Positions 1-9,332 of a DNA stretch of 64,000 bases are shown piece by piece. The position numbers and the translations under genes are program-made. Below the pieces are notes generated by a model, which worked only from the letters and a program-made list of their open reading frames with translations, was not told where the DNA came from and did no database searches. Position 1 is the stretch's first letter, and each line of letters begins with the position of its first letter. Location of the stretch: assembly GCA_963669295.1 (NCBI GenBank), contig OY769938.1, positions 1,984,001-2,048,000 of the forward strand, given 5' to 3'. The DNA is from G963669295 sp963669295 (GTDB lineage Bacteria; Bacteroidota; Bacteroidia; Flavobacteriales_D; CALLUQ01).

Positions 1-1
1 T

Positions 2-694
2 GTATTCTACTTGCACTCAAGATTATTAGAGAGAGCGGCAAAAGTGAATGCTTCTGATGACATCGCTAAAGACATGAATGACCTTCCTGAATCACTTAAA
101 AATGTGGTAAAAGGAGGAGGGTCTTTAACAGCACTTCCAATCATTGAAACACAAGCAGGTGACGTATCCGCTTATATTCCAACCAACGTAATTTCAATTA
201 CTGACGGTCAGATTTTCCTGGAGTCGAACTTATTCAACTCTGGTGTACGCCCCGCAATTAACGTAGGTATTTCGGTATCTCGTGTAGGGGGGAGTGCCCA
301 AATTAAGTCGATGAAGAAAATTGCTGGTACCTTGAAGCTTGATCAAGCACAATACCGCGAACTGGAGGCCTTTGCGAAGTTCGGTTCCGACCTTGATGCA
401 GCAACTAAAGCAATTTTGGACAAGGGAGCGAGAAACGTGGAAATTCTGAAGCAAGCAGAAAACTCGCCATTGCGTGTAGAGCAGCAGGTAGCAATTATCT
501 ACTGTGGAACAAAAGGATTGCTAAGCGCAGTTCCTGTAAACAAGATCAAAGAGTTTGAAGAAGAGTACCTGGCCTTTATGGAAGCCAAGCACAAAGATGT
601 ACTTGACAGCCTGGCAGCAGGTAAATTGAGCGATGAGATTACAGGAACATTAGAGTCTGTAGCTGCAGAATTAACAGCGAAGTACAAAGATTAA
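2..694 (+). CDS. atpA: ATP synthase F1 subunit alpha, C-terminal part (5'-truncated by window edge)
   Basis: This is the C-terminal 230 residues of the F1-ATPase alpha subunit, the non-catalytic nucleotide-binding subunit of the alpha3-beta3 hexamer. The reading frame is open from base 2, and its first residues (VFYLHSRLLERAAKV) match the conserved alpha-subunit segment after the P-loop. The stretch with 'SITDGQIFLE', 'GVRPAINVGISVSRVGG' and the helical C-terminal domain follows. The family is usually about 525 residues, so roughly 55 percent of the gene lies to the left of the window. atpG begins 20 bp downstream, as expected in an atp operon. No stop or frameshift is visible in the part present. 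Confidence 0.97.
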   Translation, partial: VFYLHSRLLERAAKVNASDDIAKDMNDLPESLKNVVKGGGSLTALPIIETQAGDVSAYIPTNVISITDGQIFLESNLFNSGVRPAINVGISVSRVGGSAQIKSMKKIAGTLKLDQAQYRELEAFAKFGSDLDAATKAILDKGARNVEILKQAENSPLRVEQQVAIIYCGTKGLLSAVPVNKIKEFEEEYLAFMEAKHKDVLDSLAAGKLSDEITGTLESVAAELTAKYKD

Positions 695-714
695 GCGTAA
701 ATACAGCATAAAGC

Positions 715-1599
715 ATGGCTAACTTAAAAGAAATACGAGGAAGGATCGTTTCGGTAAACTCTACCATGCAGATCACTTCGGCCATGAAAATGGTTTCTGC
801 AGCCAAGCTGAGAAGAGCGCAAGATGCTATCGTGCAAATGCGCCCTTTTGCAGAGAAGTTGCAGGAGATTTTGTCGAACCTTACAGCAAGCTTAGATGCC
901 TCTGAAGGAGCCTATTCTGCTGATCGTGATGCCAACAATGTATTGATCATTGCCATTACCTCTAACAGAGGGCTTTGTGGTGCATTCAATAACAACGTGG
1001 CAAAACGCACCAAACAACTCATTACAGAGTCTTACAGTGATAGCAATGTTACTGTATTGCCTATCGGAAAGAAAGCGTTTGATGCGTTTAAAAACACGAA
1101 CTATATGCCCAACGATAAGTACCCATCCAACTTGCACGAGTTGTTTGACGACTTAACGTTTGAAAATGTAGGTAAAGTAGCAGAAGCTATAATGGCATTG
1201 TTTGCAGCGCAAGAGTTAGACAAAGTGATGTTGGTATATAACCGATTTAAAAACGCTGCAGTACAAGAGCTGATGGCAGAGCAGTTTTTACCCATCTTGC
1301 CACCAGAAAGTAACGAAGGCGATAAATCGGGAAGTGCGGTAGACTACATTTTTGAGCCCAACAAGGCAGAAATTGTAGAAGACTTAATTCCACGATCTTT
1401 AAAAACACAGTTATATAAAGCCATTCTTGATTCGCATGCTGCTGAGCACGGAGCACGAATGACTGCCATGCACAAAGCAACGGATAACGCTTCCGAACTA
1501 TTGAAAGACCTGAAGTTGACTTACAACAAAGCACGTCAGGCAGCCATTACCAACGAAATCCTTGAAATTGTTGGTGGTGCGGAAGCACTGAACGGATAA
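715..1599 (+). CDS. atpG: ATP synthase F1 subunit gamma
   Basis: Central rotor-stalk subunit of F1-ATPase, which turns inside the alpha3-beta3 hexamer and couples proton flow to ATP synthesis. The 294 residues fit the family's usual length. The N-terminal coiled-coil helix begins MANLKEIRGRIVSVNSTMQI and carries the conserved 'MKMVSAAKLRRAQ'. The central Rossmann-like domain contains 'TSNRGLCGAFN', and the C-terminal helix ends 'ARQAAITNEILEIVGGAEAL'. The ATG lies 20 bp after atpA and a strong hairpin terminator follows 28 bp after the stop, so atpG closes its operon. The atp epsilon and beta genes are not adjacent. Confidence 0.98.
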   Translation: MANLKEIRGRIVSVNSTMQITSAMKMVSAAKLRRAQDAIVQMRPFAEKLQEILSNLTASLDASEGAYSADRDANNVLIIAITSNRGLCGAFNNNVAKRTKQLITESYSDSNVTVLPIGKKAFDAFKNTNYMPNDKYPSNLHELFDDLTFENVGKVAEAIMALFAAQELDKVMLVYNRFKNAAVQELMAEQFLPILPPESNEGDKSGSAVDYIFEPNKAEIVEDLIPRSLKTQLYKAILDSHAAEHGARMTAMHKATDNASELLKDLKLTYNKARQAAITNEILEIVGGAEALNG

Positions 1600-1627
1600 G
1601 CAGAACATATTTAGCATGATTCTTGAT

Positions 1628-1665
1628 AGCCCTTCCCGAGTAACCGGGAGGGGCTTTTTATTTTT
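1628..1665 (+). terminator. Rho-independent terminator after atpG
   Basis: An 11-bp stem (AGCCCTTCCCG paired with CGGGAGGGGCT, one G-T pair) with a six-base loop is followed directly by TTTTTATTTTT. It ends the atp operon 28 bp after the atpG stop. Confidence 0.9.
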
Positions 1666-1667
1666 AA

Positions 1668-1675
1668 TACATTTG
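1668..1675 (+). promoter_or_regulatory. Bacteroidota -7 promoter element (TACATTTG)
   Basis: Exact match to the Bacteroidota -7 consensus TAnnTTTG, placed between the atpG terminator and the TTG start of the sensor kinase at 1693. No convincing TTG -33 element was found at the right spacing, because that position falls in the terminator stem. Confidence 0.55.
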
Positions 1676-1692
1676 TTACACACACAAAAACC

Positions 1693-4600
1693 TTGAAAAA
1701 ACTGCTTCAACATAACTACTTTAAGCTCGGGTTATCCATTGTACTGCTAACGCTTGCATGGGTGCTGGAGGGAAGCCATTTGTTTGAGCAGAAGCCCAAA
1801 TCAATAGTAAGCAGTTTTGAACAAAAACTTCACCGAAAAGAACAAAAGCTTGAAGACGAACTCAACCTATTGGTAGGTCGATTGTCGAAGGTCAGCTACA
1901 ATCAGCTATTTAACGAAGACCGTAAACATTATGAATACCTTTTTCGAGAAGAAGGAATGATTCTGTTGGCGTATGAAAAAGATACCCTGAAGTTTTGGTC
2001 TGACAATGTTGCACCGGTTGATATGGTGCTGAACAACACCAGTTTTCATAGTGATGTAATTCGGATAAAAAATGGATGGTACAAAGTAAACCGAAGGAAA
2101 GACTTCGACCGTAAATACTTTGGCCTTATCTTACTTCGAAGAGAATACCCTAAAGAAAATGAATACCTGGTCAATGCCTTTACAGAAGGCTTTAATCTGC
2201 CGGAAAACATATCTATTTCCTTTGAAACAGGGGAAAACAACTACCCCATCAAGTCGTTGGAAGGGGATGAAATATTCTCACTCAAAGTGGAACAGCGGAT
2301 AGCCCTGCCAATAGTAAAGTTACTGCTCTTGGCGCTACTCAATATTTTGGGGTTCATTTTGCTCATCGCTTTTCTGGTAAAAGAATGCGACTACCTCAGT
2401 AAACACATTGGGTTGTTTTGGGCGTCTGCCGTGTTTGTAGGGCTCATTATAGGGTTGCGCATTTGGATGCTAAACATCGCGTTTCCTAACATATTTTACG
2501 AAACAGACTTGTTTAGCCCTGCCCTTTATGCTACCTCGTTTTTATTCCCTTCCCTCGGTGATTTTTTAATCAACGCTTCCTTGATGTTTTACCTGGCATT
2601 CTTTATACAAAAACGACTCAAAGCCAGTAGCTTATACTGGAATCAGATACCCCGGGGAAAAGCATTGATATACGGCCTGCTTTTAATGGCTTTGGTGCTA
2701 AGCTATGCTACGCTAATTACTAACCTTTTTAAAGGGCTGATTGAGAACTCTAACATCTACTTTAACATCAATAACTTGTTCGACCTTTCGCCCTATAGTG
2801 TGGTGGGCATTATAGTTGTTGGCACCTTGCTCTTTTCGTTTTACTTGTTTGCATTGATCCTTTTGAGGGAAATTATGCGATTAGGGCTAACATTTCGAAA
2901 TTACCTGTTGCTATTGCTTGTTGCCACCCCTTTGTACATTTTGGCACTGCACTGGTGGGGCAACAAAGACCTTATCCTTGTCCTTTGGCCGTTAGAAGTT
3001 TTGCTGGTGGTTGGGTTGCTGCGCTTTAAAAGTAACGAGCAATACTCCTTCTCTTCCATCATTATACTCCTTATTATTTACTCCTTCTTTGCAGCACACA
3101 CGCTCACCAAATTTTCCAACATCAAAGAAGAAAAGAGCCGAATTGTTTTTGCAGAACGCCTTTCGAGCGACGAAGACCCTGTAACAGAGTTTCTTTATGC
3201 TGAAATGGAAAAACAATTGGTGAACGATGACTTAATTCTTAAACCATTCTTAGATTCTGCACAAACCATCGCGGAGTCGGAATTTGAACAACAGTTGAAA
3301 GAAGATTACTTCGATAAAGACTGGGATAAGTACGAGATTAAGACTTATACGTTTAACGCTGATAGTACCTCCGTATTGCAAAAAAACAAATCGAAAAACT
3401 TTACCGACCTCAATACCCTAATACAAGAATCGGGTCAACAATCGGCATTGAGCCCGAACCTATACCATATCCAAAACTCTACTGAGCGATTAAGCTACAT
3501 CATTAAACTGCCGCTCATGCTAAGTGATAAAAGCACCCCTTTTGGGTTTTTGTTTTTTGAACTTAAATCAAAGCTTATACCAGAAGAAATTGGGTTTCCA
3601 GAGCTCTTGCTCGATAAAAGCACGGAGAACATTAACAACCTTATTGCACACTATTCACATGCTAGATATGTGAATGGTAGCCTGGTGAACCAATACGGCA
3701 CCTACACTTACGGCATTAAATCGAACCTTATTAAAGCCGATACTGTTCAGGCAACACACCGATATCGGGGAACCTACCTGGAAAACCTGGAGCAACACAT
3801 GCGTCGGGTCGATGAGAAAACGTATTTTCTAAATGATGACGATGGCTATAACCACCTGGTATATAAAGTCGACGAGAATACGTTTGTGGTGCTTACCAAA
3901 CAACAAGAAACGTTCATATCAAAGTCGACGACCTTTTCCTACCTGTTTGTAGTGTTTAGCGTTATTTTAATGGTAGTACTGATTGTGCGAAACCTTTCGA
4001 GAGGGTTTTACATACGGTTGAACCTAAAAAGCAAAATCCAATTTCTATTGGTAGGTGTAGTACTCACCTCTTTAATACTATTTGGCTTGGGCACCAAGTA
4101 TTATATCGAAGGGCAATACAAAGAAAAGAACCATAACCTCATCAGCGAAAAAATACATTCTGTCCAAATAGAAGTGGCTAACAAGCTTAAAAGTATTGAT
4201 GAGCTTGATGCAAGCCTCACTCCTTACATGGTTAACTTGTTGAATAAATTTTCATTGGTGTTTTTTACCGACATCAACATCTTTGATACCGATGGAACGC
4301 TGTTAGCATCTTCAAGACCCGAAATATTCGACATAGGGTTGGTATCGAGCAAAATGAACCTGGACGCCTATTCGCACATGGTCGTAAACAAAAAAAGCGA
4401 ATACATTCACGAAGAAGAGATTGGCAAGTTAAGGTACCTTTCAGCCTACGTGCCCTTTCGAAATAAGAATGATAAAGTACTGGCCTACCTTAACCTACCA
4501 TATTTTGCCAAACAAAATGAATTGGAAAAAGAAATCTCTACCTTCCTGATAGCCATCATTAACATTTTTGTATTGCTATTTGTGCTTTCTATCATGGCTG

Positions 4601-5469
4601 CGTTGTTGGTGTCAAACTGGATTACACAACCGTTAAAAGCCATTCAAAAAAGCCTGGTGGCTATAGAGCTCGATAAAGCTAATAAACCCATCCAATACCA
4701 TGGCAGCGATGAAATAGGAAGCCTGGTGGGAGAATACAATAAAAAGTTATTGGAGCTGGAAAAACAAGCGGAATTGTTGGCCAAATCGGAGCGCGAAAGT
4801 GCTTGGCGCGAAATGGCAAAACAAGTGGCGCATGAAATTAAGAACCCACTTACCCCCATGAAGCTAAGTGTGCAGCACTTGCAGCGGTCGTGGGAAGACA
4901 AGGTGCCCGATTGGGACAAGCGGTTAGCAAGGTTTACCAATACACTCATTGAACAAATAGATACGTTAACTACCATTGCCAATGAATTTTCCAATTTTGC
5001 GAAGATGCCTAAAGCTAGAAATGAGCAATTGGATCTGGTGCAAACGCTTAGAGCTACTGTTGGGTTGTATTCAGAGTTGGAGGATGTAAAAGTGGGTTAC
5101 TACTCTGAAGTGGAGCCGCCACAATATGTAATGGCCGACAAAGAACAATTATTAAGAGTGTTCAACAACCTGGTGAAAAATGCCATTCAAGCCATTCCTT
5201 CTGAGCGGCAAGGCAAAATCGACGTTATCTTAATTAAAAGTACACACAGCTATATTGTGGAGGTAAAAGACAACGGGGAAGGCATCCCTGAAGACAAAAT
5301 GGACAAAATCTTTGTGCCTAACTTCACAACTAAAAGCACAGGTATGGGGCTTGGTCTGGCCATGGTGAAAAGTATGATCATTAATGCAGGAGGAAAAGTA
5401 TGGTTTGATACAGAAGTGGGCAAGGGATCGTCGTTTTATGTTTCCTTACCCATTTATGAAAATGAGTAA
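1693..5469 (+). CDS. Large membrane sensor histidine kinase (NtrY-like)
   Basis: A 1258-residue multi-pass sensor kinase, much longer than typical histidine kinases. An N-terminal membrane anchor precedes a short exposed region, then a polytopic segment of several hydrophobic helices (about residues 205-480). Further transmembrane helices lie near 750-775, 795-815 and 948-975. A HAMP-type linker leads to the HisKA H-box 'VAHEIKNPLTPMKLSVQHL', with phospho-acceptor His1047. The HATPase_c domain has an N-box (FNNLVKNAIQAIP, from residue 1157), a G1 box (DNGEGIP, from residue 1193) and a G2 box (TGMGLGLAMV). The NP(L)TP pattern after the H-box is characteristic of NtrY-type kinases. The start is TTG, 17 bp after a -7 promoter element. 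No response regulator is adjacent, so the partner is unknown. Confidence 0.88.
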   Translation: MKKLLQHNYFKLGLSIVLLTLAWVLEGSHLFEQKPKSIVSSFEQKLHRKEQKLEDELNLLVGRLSKVSYNQLFNEDRKHYEYLFREEGMILLAYEKDTLKFWSDNVAPVDMVLNNTSFHSDVIRIKNGWYKVNRRKDFDRKYFGLILLRREYPKENEYLVNAFTEGFNLPENISISFETGENNYPIKSLEGDEIFSLKVEQRIALPIVKLLLLALLNILGFILLIAFLVKECDYLSKHIGLFWASAVFVGLIIGLRIWMLNIAFPNIFYETDLFSPALYATSFLFPSLGDFLINASLMFYLAFFIQKRLKASSLYWNQIPRGKALIYGLLLMALVLSYATLITNLFKGLIENSNIYFNINNLFDLSPYSVVGIIVVGTLLFSFYLFALILLREIMRLGLTFRNYLLLLLVATPLYILALHWWGNKDLILVLWPLEVLLVVGLLRFKSNEQYSFSSIIILLIIYSFFAAHTLTKFSNIKEEKSRIVFAERLSSDEDPVTEFLYAEMEKQLVNDDLILKPFLDSAQTIAESEFEQQLKEDYFDKDWDKYEIKTYTFNADSTSVLQKNKSKNFTDLNTLIQESGQQSALSPNLYHIQNSTERLSYIIKLPLMLSDKSTPFGFLFFELKSKLIPEEIGFPELLLDKSTENINNLIAHYSHARYVNGSLVNQYGTYTYGIKSNLIKADTVQATHRYRGTYLENLEQHMRRVDEKTYFLNDDDGYNHLVYKVDENTFVVLTKQQETFISKSTTFSYLFVVFSVILMVVLIVRNLSRGFYIRLNLKSKIQFLLVGVVLTSLILFGLGTKYYIEGQYKEKNHNLISEKIHSVQIEVANKLKSIDELDASLTPYMVNLLNKFSLVFFTDINIFDTDGTLLASSRPEIFDIGLVSSKMNLDAYSHMVVNKKSEYIHEEEIGKLRYLSAYVPFRNKNDKVLAYLNLPYFAKQNELEKEISTFLIAIINIFVLLFVLSIMAALLVSNWITQPLKAIQKSLVAIELDKANKPIQYHGSDEIGSLVGEYNKKLLELEKQAELLAKSERESAWREMAKQVAHEIKNPLTPMKLSVQHLQRSWEDKVPDWDKRLARFTNTLIEQIDTLTTIANEFSNFAKMPKARNEQLDLVQTLRATVGLYSELEDVKVGYYSEVEPPQYVMADKEQLLRVFNNLVKNAIQAIPSERQGKIDVILIKSTHSYIVEVKDNGEGIPEDKMDKIFVPNFTTKSTGMGLGLAMVKSMIINAGGKVWFDTEVGKGSSFYVSLPIYENE

Positions 5470-5481
5470 ACGATTAAATGT

Positions 5482-5489
5482 TATTTTTG
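5482..5489 (+). promoter_or_regulatory. Bacteroidota -7 promoter element (TATTTTTG)
   Basis: Exact TAnnTTTG match about 30 bp before the enoyl-CoA hydratase ATG and just after the kinase stop. No clear TTG -33 element is visible. Confidence 0.5.
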
Positions 5490-5518
5490 CAGACTGACCA
5501 ACCATAATACAACAAACC

Positions 5519-6301
5519 ATGAGTTACAATAACCTTCTTGTTGACTTAAACGACAATATTTGCACTATTACCATCAACCGACCTTCCAAGTTGAATGCGT
5601 TAAATCGCGAAACCATTGGAGAGTTGAGCATGGCCTTAAAAGAAGCAGAAGCGAATGCAGGGGCACGGGTGATTATTATTACTGGAGCAGGAGAAAAAGC
5701 GTTTGTTGCTGGAGCAGATATCGCGGAGTTTGCCAATTTTAGTGTAGAAGAAGGCAAGGCTTTAAGTGCTGACGGTCAGGAGAAACTATTCGACTTCGTA
5801 GAGCAATTAAACACCCCTGTAATCGCTGCAGTAAATGGATTTGCATTAGGCGGGGGGTTAGAGTTGGCCATGTCGTCGCACATCAGGGTGGCATCCGACA
5901 ATGCACGCATGGGGCTACCGGAAGTATCGTTAGGCGTTATCCCTGGATATGGAGGTACCCAACGACTGGCGCACCATGTGGGGAAAGGGAAGGCGTTTGA
6001 AATGGTAATGACTGGAGGAATGGTAGGCGCTGAAGAAGCACATACTTTAGGCTTAGTAAATTACGTTACTACGCAAGAAGAGCTGATGGAAAAGTGCTTG
6101 AAGGTTGCAGGAAAAATATTGAAAAACTCTCCTCGAGCCATTGAAGGAGCGATCAGGGCCGTAAATGCAGGTTATGAAGACGGGGTGAATGGCTTTCAGG
6201 CAGAGATTGATGAATTTGGAAAATGCTTTGGCACCGAAGATTTTAAAGAAGGCACAACAGCATTTTTGGAAAAAAGAAAACCCAACTTCACCGGGAAATA
6301 A
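5519..6301 (+). CDS. Enoyl-CoA hydratase / crotonase-family protein
   Basis: Crotonase-fold enzyme of 260 residues, predicted to hydrate 2-enoyl-CoA or crotonyl-CoA thioesters in fatty-acid or related degradation in the cytoplasm. The oxyanion-hole segments are present (AFVAGADIAEF and GFALGGGLELAMSSH). Both acidic residues used for water activation in hydratases are kept: Glu115 in GGGLEL and Glu135 in LPEV. 'GVIPGYGGTQRL' is also canonical. Keeping both glutamates favours a true hydratase over an isomerase. The exact acyl substrate cannot be told from sequence. It has its own -7 promoter element and is followed by an unrelated flippase gene. Confidence 0.92.
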   Translation: MSYNNLLVDLNDNICTITINRPSKLNALNRETIGELSMALKEAEANAGARVIIITGAGEKAFVAGADIAEFANFSVEEGKALSADGQEKLFDFVEQLNTPVIAAVNGFALGGGLELAMSSHIRVASDNARMGLPEVSLGVIPGYGGTQRLAHHVGKGKAFEMVMTGGMVGAEEAHTLGLVNYVTTQEELMEKCLKVAGKILKNSPRAIEGAIRAVNAGYEDGVNGFQAEIDEFGKCFGTEDFKEGTTAFLEKRKPNFTGK

Positions 6302-6334
6302 ACCAGTAAGCCGACCACTTACTAAAAAGTTAAT

Positions 6335-7822
6335 TTGGCGAACCCGTTAAAAAAGCTTGCCGGGCAAACGGCAATATACGGCTTAAGCAGTATCATAGGA
6401 AGGGTGTTTAATTACCTTCTTACTCCACTTTACACTTATAAATTTGCGACGAGCGACTATGGGGTGGTTACCGAAATGTATGCCTACGTAGCCTTTTTAG
6501 TGGTAATACTTACCTATGGAATGGAAACGGCATTTTTTCGTTTTTCATCGAAGGCGGAAAGCATTGATGAAAAAAAGAAAATTTACAATACCGCCATGCT
6601 TCCGCTGTTGAGTACCAGCACCCTGTTTATTCTTGTAAGTATTTTGTTTGCGCCAGAAATAGCTGCCTGGTTGCTTTACCCCGGGCACAGCGATTATGTA
6701 ATTTGGTTTGCAATAATTGTGGGCCTCGACGCACTTTCTGCGTTACCTCTGGCGAAGCTGAGAGAAGAAAACAGAGCGGGAAAATTCGCCTTTGTAAACC
6801 TAACATTTATTGGAGTAAACATTGGGCTCAACCTCTTTTTTATTGCCTACTGTAAAACCATTTACGACAATGGAGAAACCAACTTTTTAGTCAATACTTT
6901 TTACAACCCTAACATAGGGGTAGGCTACATTTTCATTGTTAACTTAATCTCAAGCATTGTTCGGGTGCTGCTATTGTTACCGGAGTTTTTAAAGGCGCGA
7001 TTAAAGCTAGATAAACCTGCATTGAAACAAATGCTCATCTATGCCTGGCCTCTTTTATTTGCTGGCCTGGCAGGCATCATCAACGAAACCATCGATAGAA
7101 TCATGCTAAAACGGATGTTGTACGGCACACTGGGAGAAAAAGAAACCATGAGCCAACTCGGAATATATGGAGCATGCTACAAGGTATCGATATTGATTAC
7201 CTTATTCATACAAGCGTTTCGTTATGCGGCTGAACCGTTCTTCTTTTCGAAAGAAAAAGATAAAAACGCCACAGGAATTTATGCCGATGTAATGAAGTAT
7301 TTCATCATTGTGTGTTGTTTCATCTTTTTAGGCATCATGCTATACATAGATGTGGCCATGTTTTTTGTGGGCGAAGAGTATCGTATAGGGGTAACAGTAG
7401 TACCTATTTTGTTGGCGGCCAATGTTTGTTTAGGCATTTATTACAATCAATCGGTTTGGTATAAACTTACCAACAAAACCATTTATGGGGCATACATTGC
7501 ATTGTTTGGAGCAGCCATTACTCTTGTTTTAAACTATTTGTGGATCCCAACATTGGGTTATATGGGGTCTGCATGGGCTACGCTAATCTGTTATGCCTCC
7601 ATGATGGTTGTATCGTATTTTATGGGGCAGAAGCACTACCCCATTCGGTATCAACTAGGAAGAATATCAATGTATCTGTTGGTAACGGCTGTGGTGTATT
7701 ATTTAAGCACGCTACCCAACTACCCTTCTGTTGGGCTTAAATATGTGGTCAATGGGTTGATAATTGTGGGGTTTGCAGCCATGGTATATGTTTTAGAAAG
7801 ACCAAAAAAAGTAGTAACTTGA
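6335..7822 (+). CDS. Polysaccharide biosynthesis flippase (MATE/Wzx-like)
   Basis: A 495-residue integral membrane protein of the MOP/polysaccharide-export superfamily, which flips lipid-linked oligosaccharides across the inner membrane. It begins at a TTG (MANPLKKLAGQTAIYGLSSI), a conserved N-terminus in Bacteroidota members. About 12-14 hydrophobic helices follow, with a cytoplasmic loop containing 'FSKEKDKNAT'. The next genes encode dUTPase and a sugar nucleotidyltransferase, 18 bp or more apart, which fits a cell-envelope sugar context. No glycosyltransferase cluster surrounds it, so its glycan is unknown. Confidence 0.85.
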   Translation: MANPLKKLAGQTAIYGLSSIIGRVFNYLLTPLYTYKFATSDYGVVTEMYAYVAFLVVILTYGMETAFFRFSSKAESIDEKKKIYNTAMLPLLSTSTLFILVSILFAPEIAAWLLYPGHSDYVIWFAIIVGLDALSALPLAKLREENRAGKFAFVNLTFIGVNIGLNLFFIAYCKTIYDNGETNFLVNTFYNPNIGVGYIFIVNLISSIVRVLLLLPEFLKARLKLDKPALKQMLIYAWPLLFAGLAGIINETIDRIMLKRMLYGTLGEKETMSQLGIYGACYKVSILITLFIQAFRYAAEPFFFSKEKDKNATGIYADVMKYFIIVCCFIFLGIMLYIDVAMFFVGEEYRIGVTVVPILLAANVCLGIYYNQSVWYKLTNKTIYGAYIALFGAAITLVLNYLWIPTLGYMGSAWATLICYASMMVVSYFMGQKHYPIRYQLGRISMYLLVTAVVYYLSTLPNYPSVGLKYVVNGLIIVGFAAMVYVLERPKKVVT

Positions 7823-7840
7823 ACCGCTTTTAAAAGAACC

Positions 7841-8275
7841 ATGGAAGTTAGGATAATCAATCGATCAAAACATGCTTTGCCAGCCTACGAAACCATTGCA
7901 TCTGCCGGAATGGATTTAAGGGCCAATTTGAACGAAGCAATAGTACTTCAACCGCTGCAACGACAGCTTATTCCTACAGGCCTTTTTATCGAACTACCGT
8001 TGGGTACTGAAGCACAAATACGACCAAGAAGTGGGTTAGCATATAAAAAAGGAATTACTGTTTTAAATGCTCCAGGCACCATCGATGCTGATTATAGAGG
8101 AGAAGTAAAAGTGCTATTAATCAACTTATCAAACGAAGCATTTGAGGTAGAGGATGGAGAGCGGATTGCTCAAATGGTTGTTGCGGCTCACCAACAAGTG
8201 CAATGGGCAGAAGTCAAAGAGTTGGCCGAAACTGAGCGAGGAGCAGGAGGGTTTGGTCATACAGGAACAAAATAA
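7841..8275 (+). CDS. dut: dUTP diphosphatase (trimeric dUTPase)
   Basis: Hydrolyses dUTP to dUMP and pyrophosphate, keeping uracil out of DNA and feeding dTMP synthesis. At 144 residues it has the normal trimeric-dUTPase length. All five motifs are present in order: AGMDLRA (1), RPRSGLAYK (2), GTIDADYRGEVKV with the catalytic Asp and uracil-stacking Tyr (3), GERIAQMVV (4), and RGAGGFGHTG, the C-terminal P-loop-like arm (5). The gene sits 18 bp after the flippase gene. Confidence 0.98.
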   Translation: MEVRIINRSKHALPAYETIASAGMDLRANLNEAIVLQPLQRQLIPTGLFIELPLGTEAQIRPRSGLAYKKGITVLNAPGTIDADYRGEVKVLLINLSNEAFEVEDGERIAQMVVAAHQQVQWAEVKELAETERGAGGFGHTGTK

Positions 8276-8302
8276 AAGCAGGGAACATAAACTTAATTTG
8301 TG

Positions 8303-9307
8303 ATGAAGATTATAGTGCCAATGGCAGGTATGGGAAAACGAATGCGACCGCATACACTTACCATTCCAAAACCATTAATCCCTATTGCAGGGAAACCAAT
8401 TGTACAGCGATTGGTTGAAGAAATAGCAGGTGTATGCAATGAGCCGGTAGATGAAATAGCGTTCATCATTGGGGATTTTGGTGCTGAGGTTGAGGCTAAT
8501 TTAATTCAGATAGCTGAAAACCTGGGAGCCAAAGGTTCTATCTTTCATCAGGAAGAAGCACTGGGAACCGCTCACGCTATATTGTGCGCAGAACCTGCGT
8601 TGGACGGAAAGGTAATCGTAGCATTTGCCGACACGTTATTCAAAGCTGATTTTAAACTTGACGATACAAAAGATGGCATCATTTGGGTGCAACAAATCGA
8701 CGACCCCAGCGCCTTTGGGGTGGTGAAGGTGAATGATGAAAATGTCATTACAGACTTTGTGGAAAAACCCGAAACCTTTGTATCAGACCTTGCAATTATT
8801 GGCATTTATTACTTTGGCGATGGCAACGGGCTGAAAAAGGAATTGCAATACCTTATTGACAACGACATTAAGGATAAGGGTGAATACCAGTTAACGAATG
8901 CGTTGGAAAACATGAAGAACAAAGGCATTCGGTTTAGCCCCGGACAGGTGAAAGAGTGGCTTGATTGTGGCAACAAAGACGCCACAGTATATACTAACCA
9001 ACGAATATTGGAGTTACATAAGAACGAAGAGATGGTTTCCAACTCATGTGTGAAGGAGAATACGGTTGTGATCCCCCCATGCTATATCGGAGAAAATGTT
9101 ACCATCAAAAATTCAATTATAGGGCCACATGTTTCTCTAGGCGACAACACCATTGTTGAAAATTCGATTCTTAAGAATTCTCTGGTACAAACCAATACAA
9201 AAATCGAAGGAGCTAACATCGGAAACTCTATGATAGGGAATTACGTTGATTACAATAGTAGCCCTGGGGATGTGAGCATCGGGGACTATACCGTGATGAA
9301 CGACTAA
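8303..9307 (+). CDS. Sugar-phosphate nucleotidyltransferase (NDP-sugar pyrophosphorylase)
   Basis: Transfers NMP from NTP to a sugar 1-phosphate to give an NDP-sugar. The N-terminal Rossmann-like domain starts MKIIVPMAGMGKRMRPHT and continues to KPLIPIAGKP, the GxGxR...KP pyrophosphorylase signature. The C-terminal quarter is a left-handed beta-helix of hexapeptide repeats (PPCYIGENVTIKNSIIGPH and following), as in glucose-1-phosphate thymidylyl- and UTP-transferases. Product specificity is not resolvable. An in-frame GTG at 8300 precedes the ATG at 8303. The ATG is chosen because the core fold starts there. The gene lies between dut and a TPR lipoprotein gene. Confidence 0.88.
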   Translation: MKIIVPMAGMGKRMRPHTLTIPKPLIPIAGKPIVQRLVEEIAGVCNEPVDEIAFIIGDFGAEVEANLIQIAENLGAKGSIFHQEEALGTAHAILCAEPALDGKVIVAFADTLFKADFKLDDTKDGIIWVQQIDDPSAFGVVKVNDENVITDFVEKPETFVSDLAIIGIYYFGDGNGLKKELQYLIDNDIKDKGEYQLTNALENMKNKGIRFSPGQVKEWLDCGNKDATVYTNQRILELHKNEEMVSNSCVKENTVVIPPCYIGENVTIKNSIIGPHVSLGDNTIVENSILKNSLVQTNTKIEGANIGNSMIGNYVDYNSSPGDVSIGDYTVMND

Positions 9308-9332
9308 GGAATATAAAGTGCGGGACGCACGA

